Assembly: GCF_024464595.1 (NCBI RefSeq)
Contig: NZ_JANHAW010000002.1
Coordinates: 868,001 to 932,000 of the forward strand
Length of the DNA stretch: 64,000 nucleotides
Direction: 5' to 3'
From: Halobellus litoreus
Lineage (GTDB): Archaea; Halobacteriota; Halobacteria; Halobacteriales; Haloferacaceae
Shown here piece by piece: positions 38,881-47,414 of the stretch; positions within the stretch are counted from its first letter, which is position 1, and the number at the start of each line of letters is the position of its first letter. The notes under the pieces are model-generated. The model was not told the DNA's origin, made no database searches, and was given only the letters and a program-made list of their open reading frames with translations. The position numbers and the translations under genes are program-made.

Positions 38881-40402
38881 CGCCATCGCGCTGCTCGTGG
38901 TCGTCCCGATCGTGCTCTCGCTGGGGCCGATCGCCGTCGGGACCGCGTGGAACCGGAGCGGCTGGGTCGCGGCCGCGCTAGGTGCGCTCGTTCACCTGGG
39001 CCTGTCGCTGACGGTCGCGGCTCGGGTGTTCGCCACCGGCTCGTTCTCCTACGCCGTCGGCGGCTACGCGCCGCCGTTCGGCATCGAACTCGTCGCCGAC
39101 GGCGTCTCGGCGACGCTCGTCCTCCTCGTCTCCGCCGTGACGCTCGCGGTCGTCGTCTACGCGCGGACGGCCGGGCCGCACACCAGCGGGTTCTACAGCG
39201 GCCTGCTGCTGCTCACGGCGGGGGTTTCGGGCGTCTTCGTCACCGGCGACCTGTTCAATCTGTACGTGTTCATCGAGATCACGGGTCTCGCGACGTACGC
39301 CCTGGTCGCGACCGGACGCTCGCCCGCCGCGGCGATGGCGAGCCTGAAGTACCTGCTCGTCGGGACGATCGGCGCGTCGCTGTACCTGCTCGGCGTCGGC
39401 TACCTCTACATCTCGACGGGGACGCTGAACATGGCCGACCTCGCGGCGACGATCCCTTCGGTCGGCTACGACTCGCCGCTGGTGCTGACCGGCTTCGGCC
39501 TCCTCGTCGTCGGCCTCGCGGTGAAGGCCGCGCTCTTCCCGCTGCACACGTGGCAGCCCGGTGCCTACGCGGAGTCGCCCGACAGCGTCACCGCCTACAT
39601 CTCCGCGCTCGTCTCGACGGCGGCCGCGTACGCGCTGTTCCGCGTGATATACGCGGTGTTCACGCCCGCCTTCGACGCCGCGGTCCCCTTCGCGCTCGAC
39701 GCGCTCGTGATCCTCGCCGCCGTGAGCGTCGTCGTCGGCTCGGTGCTCGCCGTGCTCCAGTCGGACCTCAAGCGGATGCTGGCGTACTCCTCCGTCGCGC
39801 AGTTCGGCCTGGTGATCGCCGGCTTCGCCATCGCGAACACGACGGCCGTGACCGGCGGGCTGATTCACCTGGTCGGCCACGCGGTTATGAAGGCCGGCCT
39901 CTTCGTCGGCGTCGGCGCGCTCGCGGGCGTCGCGGGCGGTCGCACCGTCGACGACTTCGCCGGCCTCGCCGACCGCGCGCCGGTCGTGAGCGCCGCGTTC
40001 GCGGTCCTGGCCTTCGCCCTGGTCGGCGTCCCGCCCGCGGTCGGCTTCGCCGGCAAGTGGCACATCGTCCTCGGCGCGGTCGAGGGCGGCCGCTGGGGCG
40101 TCGCGAGCGTCGCCGTCGTGAGCACGCTGCTCACGCTGGCGTACTTCGCCCGCGTCGTCGAGCGGATGTACTTCCGGGACGCGCCCGAGGCTGTCGACGC
40201 CGACGCGTCCGCTGACGCCGCGGGCGACGGCGTGCTGGCCTCCGACGGCGGTTCGGAGGCGACCCCGTCGGCGGGCTCGGGGATATCGACCGAGGCCCGC
40301 CTCGTCGTCGTCGCCGCCGCGGTCGGCGCGGTGGTCCTCGGGCTGTTCGCGTCCGATCTCGTTTCCGTCTTCGAACCGGTTCTGGAGGTGTACTTCGAAT
40401 GA
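38873..40402 (+). CDS. mrpD: Na+/H+ antiporter subunit D (MrpD-like, first of three)
   Basis: The 509-residue, about 14-helix protein belongs to the NuoL/M/N family of proton channels. The key helix-7/8 residues are present: FIEITGLATYALVATGRSPA supplies the glutamate, and LVVGLAVKAALFPLHTWQPG the lysine and histidine. Overlap with neighbours on both sides (mrpC, and ATGA at 40399) places it in the middle of the operon. Three proteins of this family in one complex give several ion-transport paths. Confidence 0.93.
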   Translation: MTDAIALLVVVPIVLSLGPIAVGTAWNRSGWVAAALGALVHLGLSLTVAARVFATGSFSYAVGGYAPPFGIELVADGVSATLVLLVSAVTLAVVVYARTAGPHTSGFYSGLLLLTAGVSGVFVTGDLFNLYVFIEITGLATYALVATGRSPAAAMASLKYLLVGTIGASLYLLGVGYLYISTGTLNMADLAATIPSVGYDSPLVLTGFGLLVVGLAVKAALFPLHTWQPGAYAESPDSVTAYISALVSTAAAYALFRVIYAVFTPAFDAAVPFALDALVILAAVSVVVGSVLAVLQSDLKRMLAYSSVAQFGLVIAGFAIANTTAVTGGLIHLVGHAVMKAGLFVGVGALAGVAGGRTVDDFAGLADRAPVVSAAFAVLAFALVGVPPAVGFAGKWHIVLGAVEGGRWGVASVAVVSTLLTLAYFARVVERMYFRDAPEAVDADASADAAGDGVLASDGGSEATPSAGSGISTEARLVVVAAAVGAVVLGLFASDLVSVFEPVLEVYFE

Positions 40403-42405
40403 GCGAAATCGACTCTCTCAGGCCGCTTGCGGCGGTGTTGCTCCCCGCTTTCGGCATTCTCACGATCGTCGCATCGCACCGGAGACCCAACGTCCGAGAG
40501 GGCTTCACGATCCTCACCGCGCTCGCGACGTTCGGCATCGTCGCCAGCCTCGTGCCCGCGGCGCTGTCGGGGACGGTGCACGTCTCGCGGCTGGGGACGT
40601 TCGTCCCCGGCGTCGACCTCACGCTGAGCGCGGACCCGCTCGGGATGATCTTCGCGCTCTTGGCGAGCGCGCTCTGGCTGATCACGAGCTTCTACAGCAT
40701 CGGCTATATGCGCGGCCTCGACGAGCACTCCCAGACGCGGTACTTCGCGGCGTTCGCCGGCAGCGTCGGGGCGGCGCTCGGCGTCGCGTTCGCGTCGAAC
40801 CTCGTCGCGCTGTACGTCTTCTACGAGCTGCTGACCGTCGCGACGTACCCGCTCGTCGCCCACGACGAGAGCGACACCGCGCGCGCCGCGGGGCGGAAGT
40901 ACCTCACCTACACCTTCGGCGGCGGCGTCGCGGTGCTGGCGGGGACGGTGCTGGTCTTCTGGACGACCGGCACGGTCGCGTTCACGCCGGGCGGCATCGC
41001 CGACCTGGCGGCCGCCGATCCCCTCCTCGCCCGCGCGGCGTTCGCGCTGCTGGCGGGCGGGTTCGGCGTGAAGGCCGCGCTCATCCCCGTCCACTCGTGG
41101 CTCCCGGACGCGATGGTCGCGCCGACGCCCGTCTCGGGGCTGCTGCACGCGGTCGCGGTCGTCAAGAGCGGCGTCTTCGGAATCGCTCGCGTGGTCCTCG
41201 ACGTGTTCGGTCCGGAAACCGTCGCCCAACTCGGCGTCGGCCTCCCGCTCGCGGCGCTCGCGGCGGTGACCATCGTCGTGTCGAGCGTCATCGCGCTCAG
41301 ACAGGACAACCTGAAGCGCCGGCTGGCGTACTCGACGATCAGTCAGCTCTCCTACATCGTCCTGGGGTTGGGACTGCTCTCGCCCGCCGCCCTGATCGGC
41401 GGCCTGCTGCACATCCCGGCGCACGCGTTTATGAAGCTCACCCTGTTCTTCTGTGCGGGCGCGATCCACGTCGAGACCCACACCGACGACATCAGCGATA
41501 TGGCCGGAATCGGAAAGCGAATGCCGCTGACGATGGCCGCCTTCGGCGTCGCCAGCCTCGGGATGGCCGGCCTCCCGCTGCTCGCCGGGTTCGTGAGCAA
41601 GTGGTATCTCCTGATCGGGAGCATCGACAGCGGAACCGCGATCTTCGCGCTGGTCTTGCTCACCTCGGGGCTCCTGAACATCGGCTACTTCTGGCCGATC
41701 GTCTACCAGGCGTTCTTCCAGACGCCCGAGGACTCGGACGCCAAGCCGCTCGTCGAGTTCCCGATCGGCGGGGCGCGGCTTCGCGCCGACGGCGGGGAGC
41801 GGCCGAGCGACGATTCGGACGGCGTCGACGACGCCAGCGACGAACGGAACGACAGCAGCACCACCGACGAACGGACCGACCGCGACGCCACCGGTGGCCC
41901 GACCGCCGCCGACGAAGTCGACGGGCGGACCGCCGACGGCACCCTCGACGATCAGGAGATCGACCCCGAGGCGTTCGTCGACACGCCAGAGGAGTCCGGG
42001 TCGGGGGTCCCGGTCGACGCCGCCGGACGGGTCGAGCCGGACGTCGAACCGTCCGAGGAGGAGAGCCAGGTCGAGATCGAGGCCCGAATCGAGGGCGACT
42101 ACGCGGTCGACCGGAATCCGAGCGATCACCTCGACGCGGATTCCGACGACGACGCGGCCCGGGAAGCTGAGGCGGACCACGACGTCGACGATCACGACGA
42201 TCACGACGACCACGACCACCACGGCGGTCCGCCGGCCTCGGGCTGGGAGCGCCGCGTACTCGGCGCGGAGAGCACCTGGTTCATGCTCGGCCCGATCACC
42301 GCGGCCGTCGCCGGGGCCGTCGCGCTCGGCGTCGCCCCCCGCGGGATGGTGTTCCTCGCGCTGGTCGAGCGCGTCGTCTTCGAGGTCACGGGGGTGGTCT
42401 TCTGA
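40399..42405 (+). CDS. MrpD/NuoM-family subunit with acidic His-rich insertion (second)
   Basis: The 668-residue protein has a NuoL/M/N core of about 14 helices (residues 1-445) with YVFYELLTVATYPLVA and GFGVKAALIPVHSWLPDA motifs. An insertion of about 170 residues then occurs before the last two helices. That insertion is extremely acidic and ends in an alternating Asp/His cluster (EADHDVDDHDDHDDHDHH near residues 592-609) that could bind divalent metals. Two C-terminal membrane helices follow (residues about 630-668). Its start overlaps mrpD (ATGA) and its stop overlaps the next subunit by one base. Confidence 0.9.
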   Translation: MSEIDSLRPLAAVLLPAFGILTIVASHRRPNVREGFTILTALATFGIVASLVPAALSGTVHVSRLGTFVPGVDLTLSADPLGMIFALLASALWLITSFYSIGYMRGLDEHSQTRYFAAFAGSVGAALGVAFASNLVALYVFYELLTVATYPLVAHDESDTARAAGRKYLTYTFGGGVAVLAGTVLVFWTTGTVAFTPGGIADLAAADPLLARAAFALLAGGFGVKAALIPVHSWLPDAMVAPTPVSGLLHAVAVVKSGVFGIARVVLDVFGPETVAQLGVGLPLAALAAVTIVVSSVIALRQDNLKRRLAYSTISQLSYIVLGLGLLSPAALIGGLLHIPAHAFMKLTLFFCAGAIHVETHTDDISDMAGIGKRMPLTMAAFGVASLGMAGLPLLAGFVSKWYLLIGSIDSGTAIFALVLLTSGLLNIGYFWPIVYQAFFQTPEDSDAKPLVEFPIGGARLRADGGERPSDDSDGVDDASDERNDSSTTDERTDRDATGGPTAADEVDGRTADGTLDDQEIDPEAFVDTPEESGSGVPVDAAGRVEPDVEPSEEESQVEIEARIEGDYAVDRNPSDHLDADSDDDAAREAEADHDVDDHDDHDDHDHHGGPPASGWERRVLGAESTWFMLGPITAAVAGAVALGVAPRGMVFLALVERVVFEVTGVVF

Positions 42406-44219
42406 TGACCGCCGCGCTGTCGTCGGCGCTGGCCACGACGACGATCCTCGCCAGCGAGCCGTCGGTGTCGATTCCGACCGCCGACGTGCCCACGGCGATC
42501 CCACCTGCGTTCGTCATCCTCGCTGTCGCGCTCGTGATGCCGGTGCTCTCGCGAAAGCTCGGGCACGCGCTGGGCGTCCTCGCGACCGGCGGCGTCGCCG
42601 TCTGGGCGCTCCTAGCACCCGCGGGGACCTACCTCCCCGTCACCTTCCTCGGCTTCGACGCCGTGCTGTTCAACGTCGACGCCTTCTCGAAGCTGATGGG
42701 CGTCATCTTCGGACTCATCGGCGCGGCCGCCGTGCTGTACTCGTACTCCTCGGACGCCGAGAACCGACAGACCGCCTTCGCGCTCGGCTACGTCGGGACC
42801 AGCGTCGGGGCCGTCTTCGCCGGCGACTGGCTGACGATGGTGTTCTTCTGGGAACTGATGGCCGTTACCAGCACGCTCCTGGTGTGGGACTACGGCGGCG
42901 AGGCCGTCCGCGCGGGCTTCCGCTACGCCATCTACCACGGCCTCGGCGGCAGCCTGCTGATGGCCGCGGTCGTCTGGCACTACACCAGCGTCGGCTCCTT
43001 CCTCTTCAGCGCCAGCGACGGCATCGTCGCCGGCATTCCGGCCGTCCTGGCGGCGATCGGCATCGGCGTCAACGTCGGCTTCGTCGGCCTGCACACCTGG
43101 CTCCCCGACACCTACCCGCGGCCGCACGTCGCCGCCAGCGTCTTTCTCTCGGTGTACACCACGAAAACGGGCGTCTACGGGCTCGCGCGAGCCTTCCCCG
43201 AGGGCAACCTCGCGATCGCGTATATGGGCGCGGCGATGGCGCTCGTCGGCGTCGTCTACGCACTCTTACAGAACGATATGCGACGGCTGCTCTCGTATCA
43301 CATCCAGTCGCAGGTCGGTTACATGGTCGCGGGCGTCGGCGTCGGGACGGCGCTCGCGACCGCCGGCGCGTTCGCGCACGTGTTCAACCACATCCTCTAC
43401 AAGGCGCTGCTCTTTATGACCGCGGGCGTCGTGATCGCGCGGACGGACGAGCAGAGCCTGAAGTACCTCGGCGGCCTCGGGCGGGCGCTGCCGGTGACCG
43501 CGCTGGCTTTCACCGTCGCGGCGCTGTCGATCAGCGGCTTCCCCGGCTTCAACGGCTTCGTGAGCAAGGGGATGATCACCGCGGCGGCGCACAAGGAACA
43601 CCTCGACGGCATCTTCTACATCCTGCTCGCGGCGGGCGTGGGGACGTTTATGTCGTTCATCAAGTTCGGCTACTACGCGTTCCTCAAGGAGAGCACGGGC
43701 ACCTGGAACCTCAAGCAGTCGATCACCGGCCAGCGGGTCGCGATGCTGGGCGTCGCCGCCCTCTGCGTGGTGCTCGGGCTCTACCCTGACGCGCTGTTCG
43801 CGCTCCTCCCGGGAAGTACCGCCGACGCCCACCCGTTCACGCTGGGACACCTCGGAGAAGGGTTCGCGTTGGCGGCCCTCGGCGTCGTCGGCTTCGCGGT
43901 CCTCAAGAAGCCGCTGTCGAAGGTCGGTCCCGGGATCGACGTCGACGCCGTGATCGAGCCGGCGACGTTCTACGGGATGCGCGGTCTCGTGCGAGGCGTC
44001 ACCGACCTCTTCGCCGCCGTCGATCGGCTGGCCGTCGAGACCGCCGAGCGGACGCTGGCCGCGGCCGGTGACCCGTACGGTTCGATCCGCGGGCCGTTGG
44101 TCGCGCTCGTCGGCAGCGACGGGGACGCGCTCCGTCCGGGGAGCCTCCGGGCGAGCATCGCCACGAGCGTCCTCCTCGTGCTCGTCGTGCTCGCGGCGAC
44201 GCTCGTCGGACTGCTCTGA
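42405..44219 (+). CDS. MrpA/NuoL-family antiporter subunit (third)
   Basis: The 604-residue membrane protein is a NuoL/MrpA-like subunit. TMVFFWELMAVTSTLLVWDY supplies the helix-5 glutamate, VNVGFVGLHTWLPDTYPRPH the loop histidines, and FNHILYKALLFMTAGVV the channel lysine region. The long C-terminal extension (after residue 500) has an amphipathic stretch and a final helix, as in NuoL. It starts one base inside the stop of the preceding gene and is the last gene of the nine-gene operon. The order E-F-G-DUF4040-B-C-D-D-D matches archaeal Mrp clusters rather than the bacterial A-to-G order. Confidence 0.92.
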   Translation: MTAALSSALATTTILASEPSVSIPTADVPTAIPPAFVILAVALVMPVLSRKLGHALGVLATGGVAVWALLAPAGTYLPVTFLGFDAVLFNVDAFSKLMGVIFGLIGAAAVLYSYSSDAENRQTAFALGYVGTSVGAVFAGDWLTMVFFWELMAVTSTLLVWDYGGEAVRAGFRYAIYHGLGGSLLMAAVVWHYTSVGSFLFSASDGIVAGIPAVLAAIGIGVNVGFVGLHTWLPDTYPRPHVAASVFLSVYTTKTGVYGLARAFPEGNLAIAYMGAAMALVGVVYALLQNDMRRLLSYHIQSQVGYMVAGVGVGTALATAGAFAHVFNHILYKALLFMTAGVVIARTDEQSLKYLGGLGRALPVTALAFTVAALSISGFPGFNGFVSKGMITAAAHKEHLDGIFYILLAAGVGTFMSFIKFGYYAFLKESTGTWNLKQSITGQRVAMLGVAALCVVLGLYPDALFALLPGSTADAHPFTLGHLGEGFALAALGVVGFAVLKKPLSKVGPGIDVDAVIEPATFYGMRGLVRGVTDLFAAVDRLAVETAERTLAAAGDPYGSIRGPLVALVGSDGDALRPGSLRASIATSVLLVLVVLAATLVGLL

Positions 44220-44408
44220 ACCGGCCCGCCTGACTCACGGTTCTCCGTCTCGTCGACCTCCGGGTGGCTAGTGCCGGTCGTCTCTGCTGGGTGTCGAGGA
44301 TAGCGACCGCTGTAGAATTATATCGGATCGATAAATTATGTAGAATCTGAGGACAGATCGACAATCACACGCAATATTTAACCGGTTCTGTCCGCTACCG
44401 TCGAGTAC
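44220..44408. other. Spacer between Mrp operon and amino-acid permease unit
   Basis: This AT-rich spacer shows TATATCGGATCGATA near 44318-44332 as an imperfect palindrome and the TATA box at 44373-44380. No gene is seen. Confidence 0.4.
44373..44380 (+). promoter_or_regulatory. TATA box of the amino-acid permease unit
   Basis: AATATTTA is centred about 32 bases before the GTG at 44409 and more than 230 bases before the permease start at 44610. The transcript would begin near 44403 and contain two short ORFs in its leader. Confidence 0.5.
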
Positions 44409-44450
44409 GTGACTGCCACGAGTGCCGTCCCGTGTGACACGACACGATGA
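44409..44450 (+). CDS. Possible 13-codon upstream ORF (GTG start)
   Basis: The GTG at 44409 opens a frame ending ...CDTTR with TGA at 44448-44450. It overlaps an ATG at 44447 that opens the next short ORF (ATGA). It lies at the predicted 5' end of the permease mRNA. Confidence 0.3.
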   Translation: MTATSAVPCDTTR

Positions 44451-44608
44451 GAGGACACACACCTGCCGACGACGGCCGCACCGACGTCGAGTCGGCCGCG
44501 GCACCGACACCTGTGGTACAGTGGACCGGTCGACGGCGTCCCTGCGGAACGCTTGGCCGCGGGCGACCGGCGATGCCAGGCGGACGCACTCCGACGGCGG
44601 TGAGGTGA
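44447..44608 (+). CDS. Possible 53-codon leader ORF before the amino-acid permease
   Basis: The ATG at 44447 starts MRGHTPADDGRTDVESAAAP and runs to TGA at 44606-44608, one base before the permease GTG at 44610. The peptide is Arg- and Pro-rich in its second half and not halophilic in charge, so it may be translated for regulation only, or not at all. It would form the second step of a chain of coupled ORFs. Confidence 0.3.
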   Translation: MRGHTPADDGRTDVESAAAPTPVVQWTGRRRPCGTLGRGRPAMPGGRTPTAVR

Positions 44609-44609
44609 C

Positions 44610-46823
44610 GTGACGAAGGAACTCGAACGCGACCTCGGGCTCTACGCGGTTCTGGCGATCAGCATCGGCGCGATGGTCGGCAGCGGCATCTTCATCCTTC
44701 CCGCTCTGGCGGTCGACATCGCCGGCCCGGCCGTCGTCCTCGCGTACGTCGTCGCCGGCGTGCTCGTGCTCCCGGCGGCGCTCTCGAAGTCGGAGATGGC
44801 GACCGCGATGCCGGAGGCCGGCGGGACCTACCTGTTCATCGAGCGGGGGATGGGCCCGCTCCTCGGCACCGTCGCGGGCATCGGCACGTGGTTCGCGCTG
44901 TCGTTCAAGGGCGCGCTTGCGCTCGTCGGCGGCGTCCCGTACCTGCTGCTCCTCTTCGACGTCCCGCCGAGCGTCACCACGCCGGTCGCGCTCGCGCTGG
45001 CGGCGCTCCTCGTCGTCGTCAACGTCCTCGGCGCGAAACAGACTGGTCGGCTACAGGTCGGCATCGTCGTCGTGATGCTCGCCGCGCTCGTCTGGTTCGT
45101 GCTCGGCGGCGTTCCCTCCCTGCAGGGATCGAACTACACGCCGTTCCTCCGCGGCGGCGTCGGCGGCCTGCTGGAGGCGACCGGCCTCGTGTTCGTCTCC
45201 TACGCCGGCGTCACGAAGGTCGCCAGCGTCGCCGAGGAGGTCGCAGACCCCGACCGGAACATCCCGATCGGCATCCTTGGGTCGCTGGCGTTCACGACGG
45301 TCCTCTACGCGCTCATCGTGACGGTGATGCTCGGCGTCACCGATCCGGCGGGGATCGCCGACAGCGCCACCCCGGTCGCGGTCGCCGCGGAGGCGACGCT
45401 CGGAACCGCCGGCGTCGCTGCCGTGGTCCTGGCGGCGATCCTCGCGCTCGTGAGCACCGCGAACGCCGGGATCCTCTCCTCGTCCCGCTACCCGTTCGCG
45501 ATGGCCCGCGACGACCTCGTTCCGGAGCTGATGGCGTCGATCAGCGACCGCTTCGGGACGCCGTCGAACTCGATCACGCTCACCGGCGTCGTGCTGCTGC
45601 TCCTCATCGCGTTCGTCCCCCTGCTGGAGATCGCGAAACTCGCGAGCGCGTTCCAGATCCTCGTCTTCGTCCTCATCAACCTCGCCGTCGTGGCGTTCCG
45701 CGAGGGGAGCGCGGCGTACGAACCGTCGTTCACCGCCCCGCTGTACCCCTGGATACAGATCTTCGGCGTCGTCAGTGGACTCGTGTTGCTGACGCAGATG
45801 GGGACCGTCCCGCTCGTCGGCGCGATCGTGATGACCGCGGCCGGAATCGGCTGGTTCGGCGTCTACGGTCGGGGACGCGTCGACCGTGAGGGCGCGGCGG
45901 TCGACGCCGTCCGCCGTCAGGTCGGCCGCAGCGCCGTCGATCGGACGCGAGAGACGATCGACGGACCCAGCAGCGACTACCGCGTGCTGGTCGCGCTGGA
46001 TCACGAGGTCACGAAAGACGAGGAGCGCTCGTTCGTCCGCGTCGCGGCCGAGATCGCCGACGCGAACGACGGCGAGGTCGTCGTCGCCCGGTTCGAACAG
46101 GTCCCAGATCAGGTGTCGCTGACGTACGCCTCCGAGACGGAGTCGCCCGCGGACGTGCAGTTCGAGGCGCAGACGAGCGAACTCGGGTCCGAGTTCGACG
46201 TTCCGGTGAACAGCGGGACAATCGTCTGTCACGACGTGCGACACGCGGTCGTGAATTACGCCGACCACGAGGGAGCGGATATGCTCCTGATGGAGGATGC
46301 CTCGCCCGCGTCGGGGCTCCGGGGCCTCCTGTTCGGTTCGGACGTGGAGTGGGTGCTCCGCCACGCCCCCTGCGACGTGGCGCTTCTGAACGCGGGACCG
46401 GCCGGCCTGGACGGGTTCGAGGTCGTCGGCGTCCTCTCGGACGAGGGGCCCTACGACCCGACGAAAATCGCCGCCGCGGACGCGCTCGCCGCCTCCGCGG
46501 GCGGATCTGTCACGCTGGCGTACGCGGGGCGAGCGGACGCTTCTGAGATCGCCGGAAAGACGCTTGAGGACTATCACGCGGCGGTCGCCGCGCTCTGTTC
46601 GGTGCCGGTGCGGAGTTGCGTCCCGTTCGGAGCCTCGTCGGGTTCGGATCCAGGGCCGGACCTCGGCGAGGCGGACCTCACCGTCGTCAGCGCGTCGGAG
46701 CGGGCCAACGACGCAATCGCCGCGTATCTCACCGGAACGGACCGCCCTGTGCTCCTCGTCCACCAGCAGGAGTCCGAACTGCGCGGTCGGATCGCTCGGA
46801 CGGTCGAGCGACGGCTCTTCTGA
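44610..46823 (+). CDS. APC-family amino-acid permease with two C-terminal Usp domains
   Basis: The 737-residue protein joins a 12-helix APC superfamily transporter (residues about 10-425) to two universal-stress-protein domains, roughly 450-595 and 605-735. The permease carries the GAMVGSGIFILPA unwound-helix motif. The Usp domains may sense ATP or adenylates, but their binding motifs are degenerate; they probably regulate transport. The GTG at 44610 follows a GAGGTGA ribosome-binding sequence. A Lrp/AsnC-type regulator follows after 72 bases, in keeping with control of amino-acid transport. The specific amino acid is unknown. Confidence 0.88.
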   Translation: MTKELERDLGLYAVLAISIGAMVGSGIFILPALAVDIAGPAVVLAYVVAGVLVLPAALSKSEMATAMPEAGGTYLFIERGMGPLLGTVAGIGTWFALSFKGALALVGGVPYLLLLFDVPPSVTTPVALALAALLVVVNVLGAKQTGRLQVGIVVVMLAALVWFVLGGVPSLQGSNYTPFLRGGVGGLLEATGLVFVSYAGVTKVASVAEEVADPDRNIPIGILGSLAFTTVLYALIVTVMLGVTDPAGIADSATPVAVAAEATLGTAGVAAVVLAAILALVSTANAGILSSSRYPFAMARDDLVPELMASISDRFGTPSNSITLTGVVLLLLIAFVPLLEIAKLASAFQILVFVLINLAVVAFREGSAAYEPSFTAPLYPWIQIFGVVSGLVLLTQMGTVPLVGAIVMTAAGIGWFGVYGRGRVDREGAAVDAVRRQVGRSAVDRTRETIDGPSSDYRVLVALDHEVTKDEERSFVRVAAEIADANDGEVVVARFEQVPDQVSLTYASETESPADVQFEAQTSELGSEFDVPVNSGTIVCHDVRHAVVNYADHEGADMLLMEDASPASGLRGLLFGSDVEWVLRHAPCDVALLNAGPAGLDGFEVVGVLSDEGPYDPTKIAAADALAASAGGSVTLAYAGRADASEIAGKTLEDYHAAVAALCSVPVRSCVPFGASSGSDPGPDLGEADLTVVSASERANDAIAAYLTGTDRPVLLVHQQESELRGRIARTVERRLF

Positions 46824-46866
46824 GCCGGGTGTAGGACCCGAACTTCGCCGGAGAGGAGCACAACAC

Positions 46867-46875
46867 CTATTTAGG
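46867..46875 (+). promoter_or_regulatory. TATA box of the AsnC-type regulator gene
   Basis: CCTATTTAG is centred about 25 bases before the ATG at 46896. It gives the regulator its own leaderless transcript despite the short gap to the permease gene. Confidence 0.55.
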
Positions 46876-46895
46876 GTTCGATTTCCACACAGTGT

Positions 46896-47393
46896 ATGGC
46901 CGCCGTCGACCTCGACGACCTCGATCGATACATCGTCTACGCGCTTCAGAAAGACGCCAGACACACGTCCAGCAGCGACATCGCGGAGGCGAAGGGCGTC
47001 TCGGCGAGCACCGTCAGGAACCGCATCTCGAAGCTCGAATCGGAGGGGATCATCCGCGGGACCCACGTCGACGTCGACTACGAGCGGATGGGCTATCAAC
47101 TCTACACGATCATCTTCTGCACCGCCCCGATCCCCGAACGCGAACGGCTGGCAGAGCGCGCGCTCGACGTCGAGGGCGTGATCTCCGTCCGAGAGATTAT
47201 GACTGGCGAGGAGAACGTCCACATCACCGCCGTCGGCCGCGACAGCGACGACCTGAGCCGCATCGGCCGTGAACTCAACTCGCTCGGGTTCGAGATCGTC
47301 GAAGAGGAGATCATCAGAAACGAGTACACGAACCCCTACAGCGCGTTCGATTCCTGCGGTTCCGAGGACGACGGCGACGACCCCGGCGAGTGA
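46896..47393 (+). CDS. Lrp/AsnC-family transcriptional regulator
   Basis: The 165-residue protein has an N-terminal winged helix (LDRYIVYALQKDARHTSSSD; SASTVRNRISKLESEGII) and a RAM/ligand-binding domain (residues about 65-145). An acidic tail ends ...DDGDDPGE. Such regulators respond to amino acids and often control neighbouring transport genes. The location next to the APC permease fits. It may form dimers or octamers, as in the family. Confidence 0.9.
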   Translation: MAAVDLDDLDRYIVYALQKDARHTSSSDIAEAKGVSASTVRNRISKLESEGIIRGTHVDVDYERMGYQLYTIIFCTAPIPERERLAERALDVEGVISVREIMTGEENVHITAVGRDSDDLSRIGRELNSLGFEIVEEEIIRNEYTNPYSAFDSCGSEDDGDDPGE

Positions 47394-47414
47394 GGGCGGA
47401 GGTCCCGCACGACC

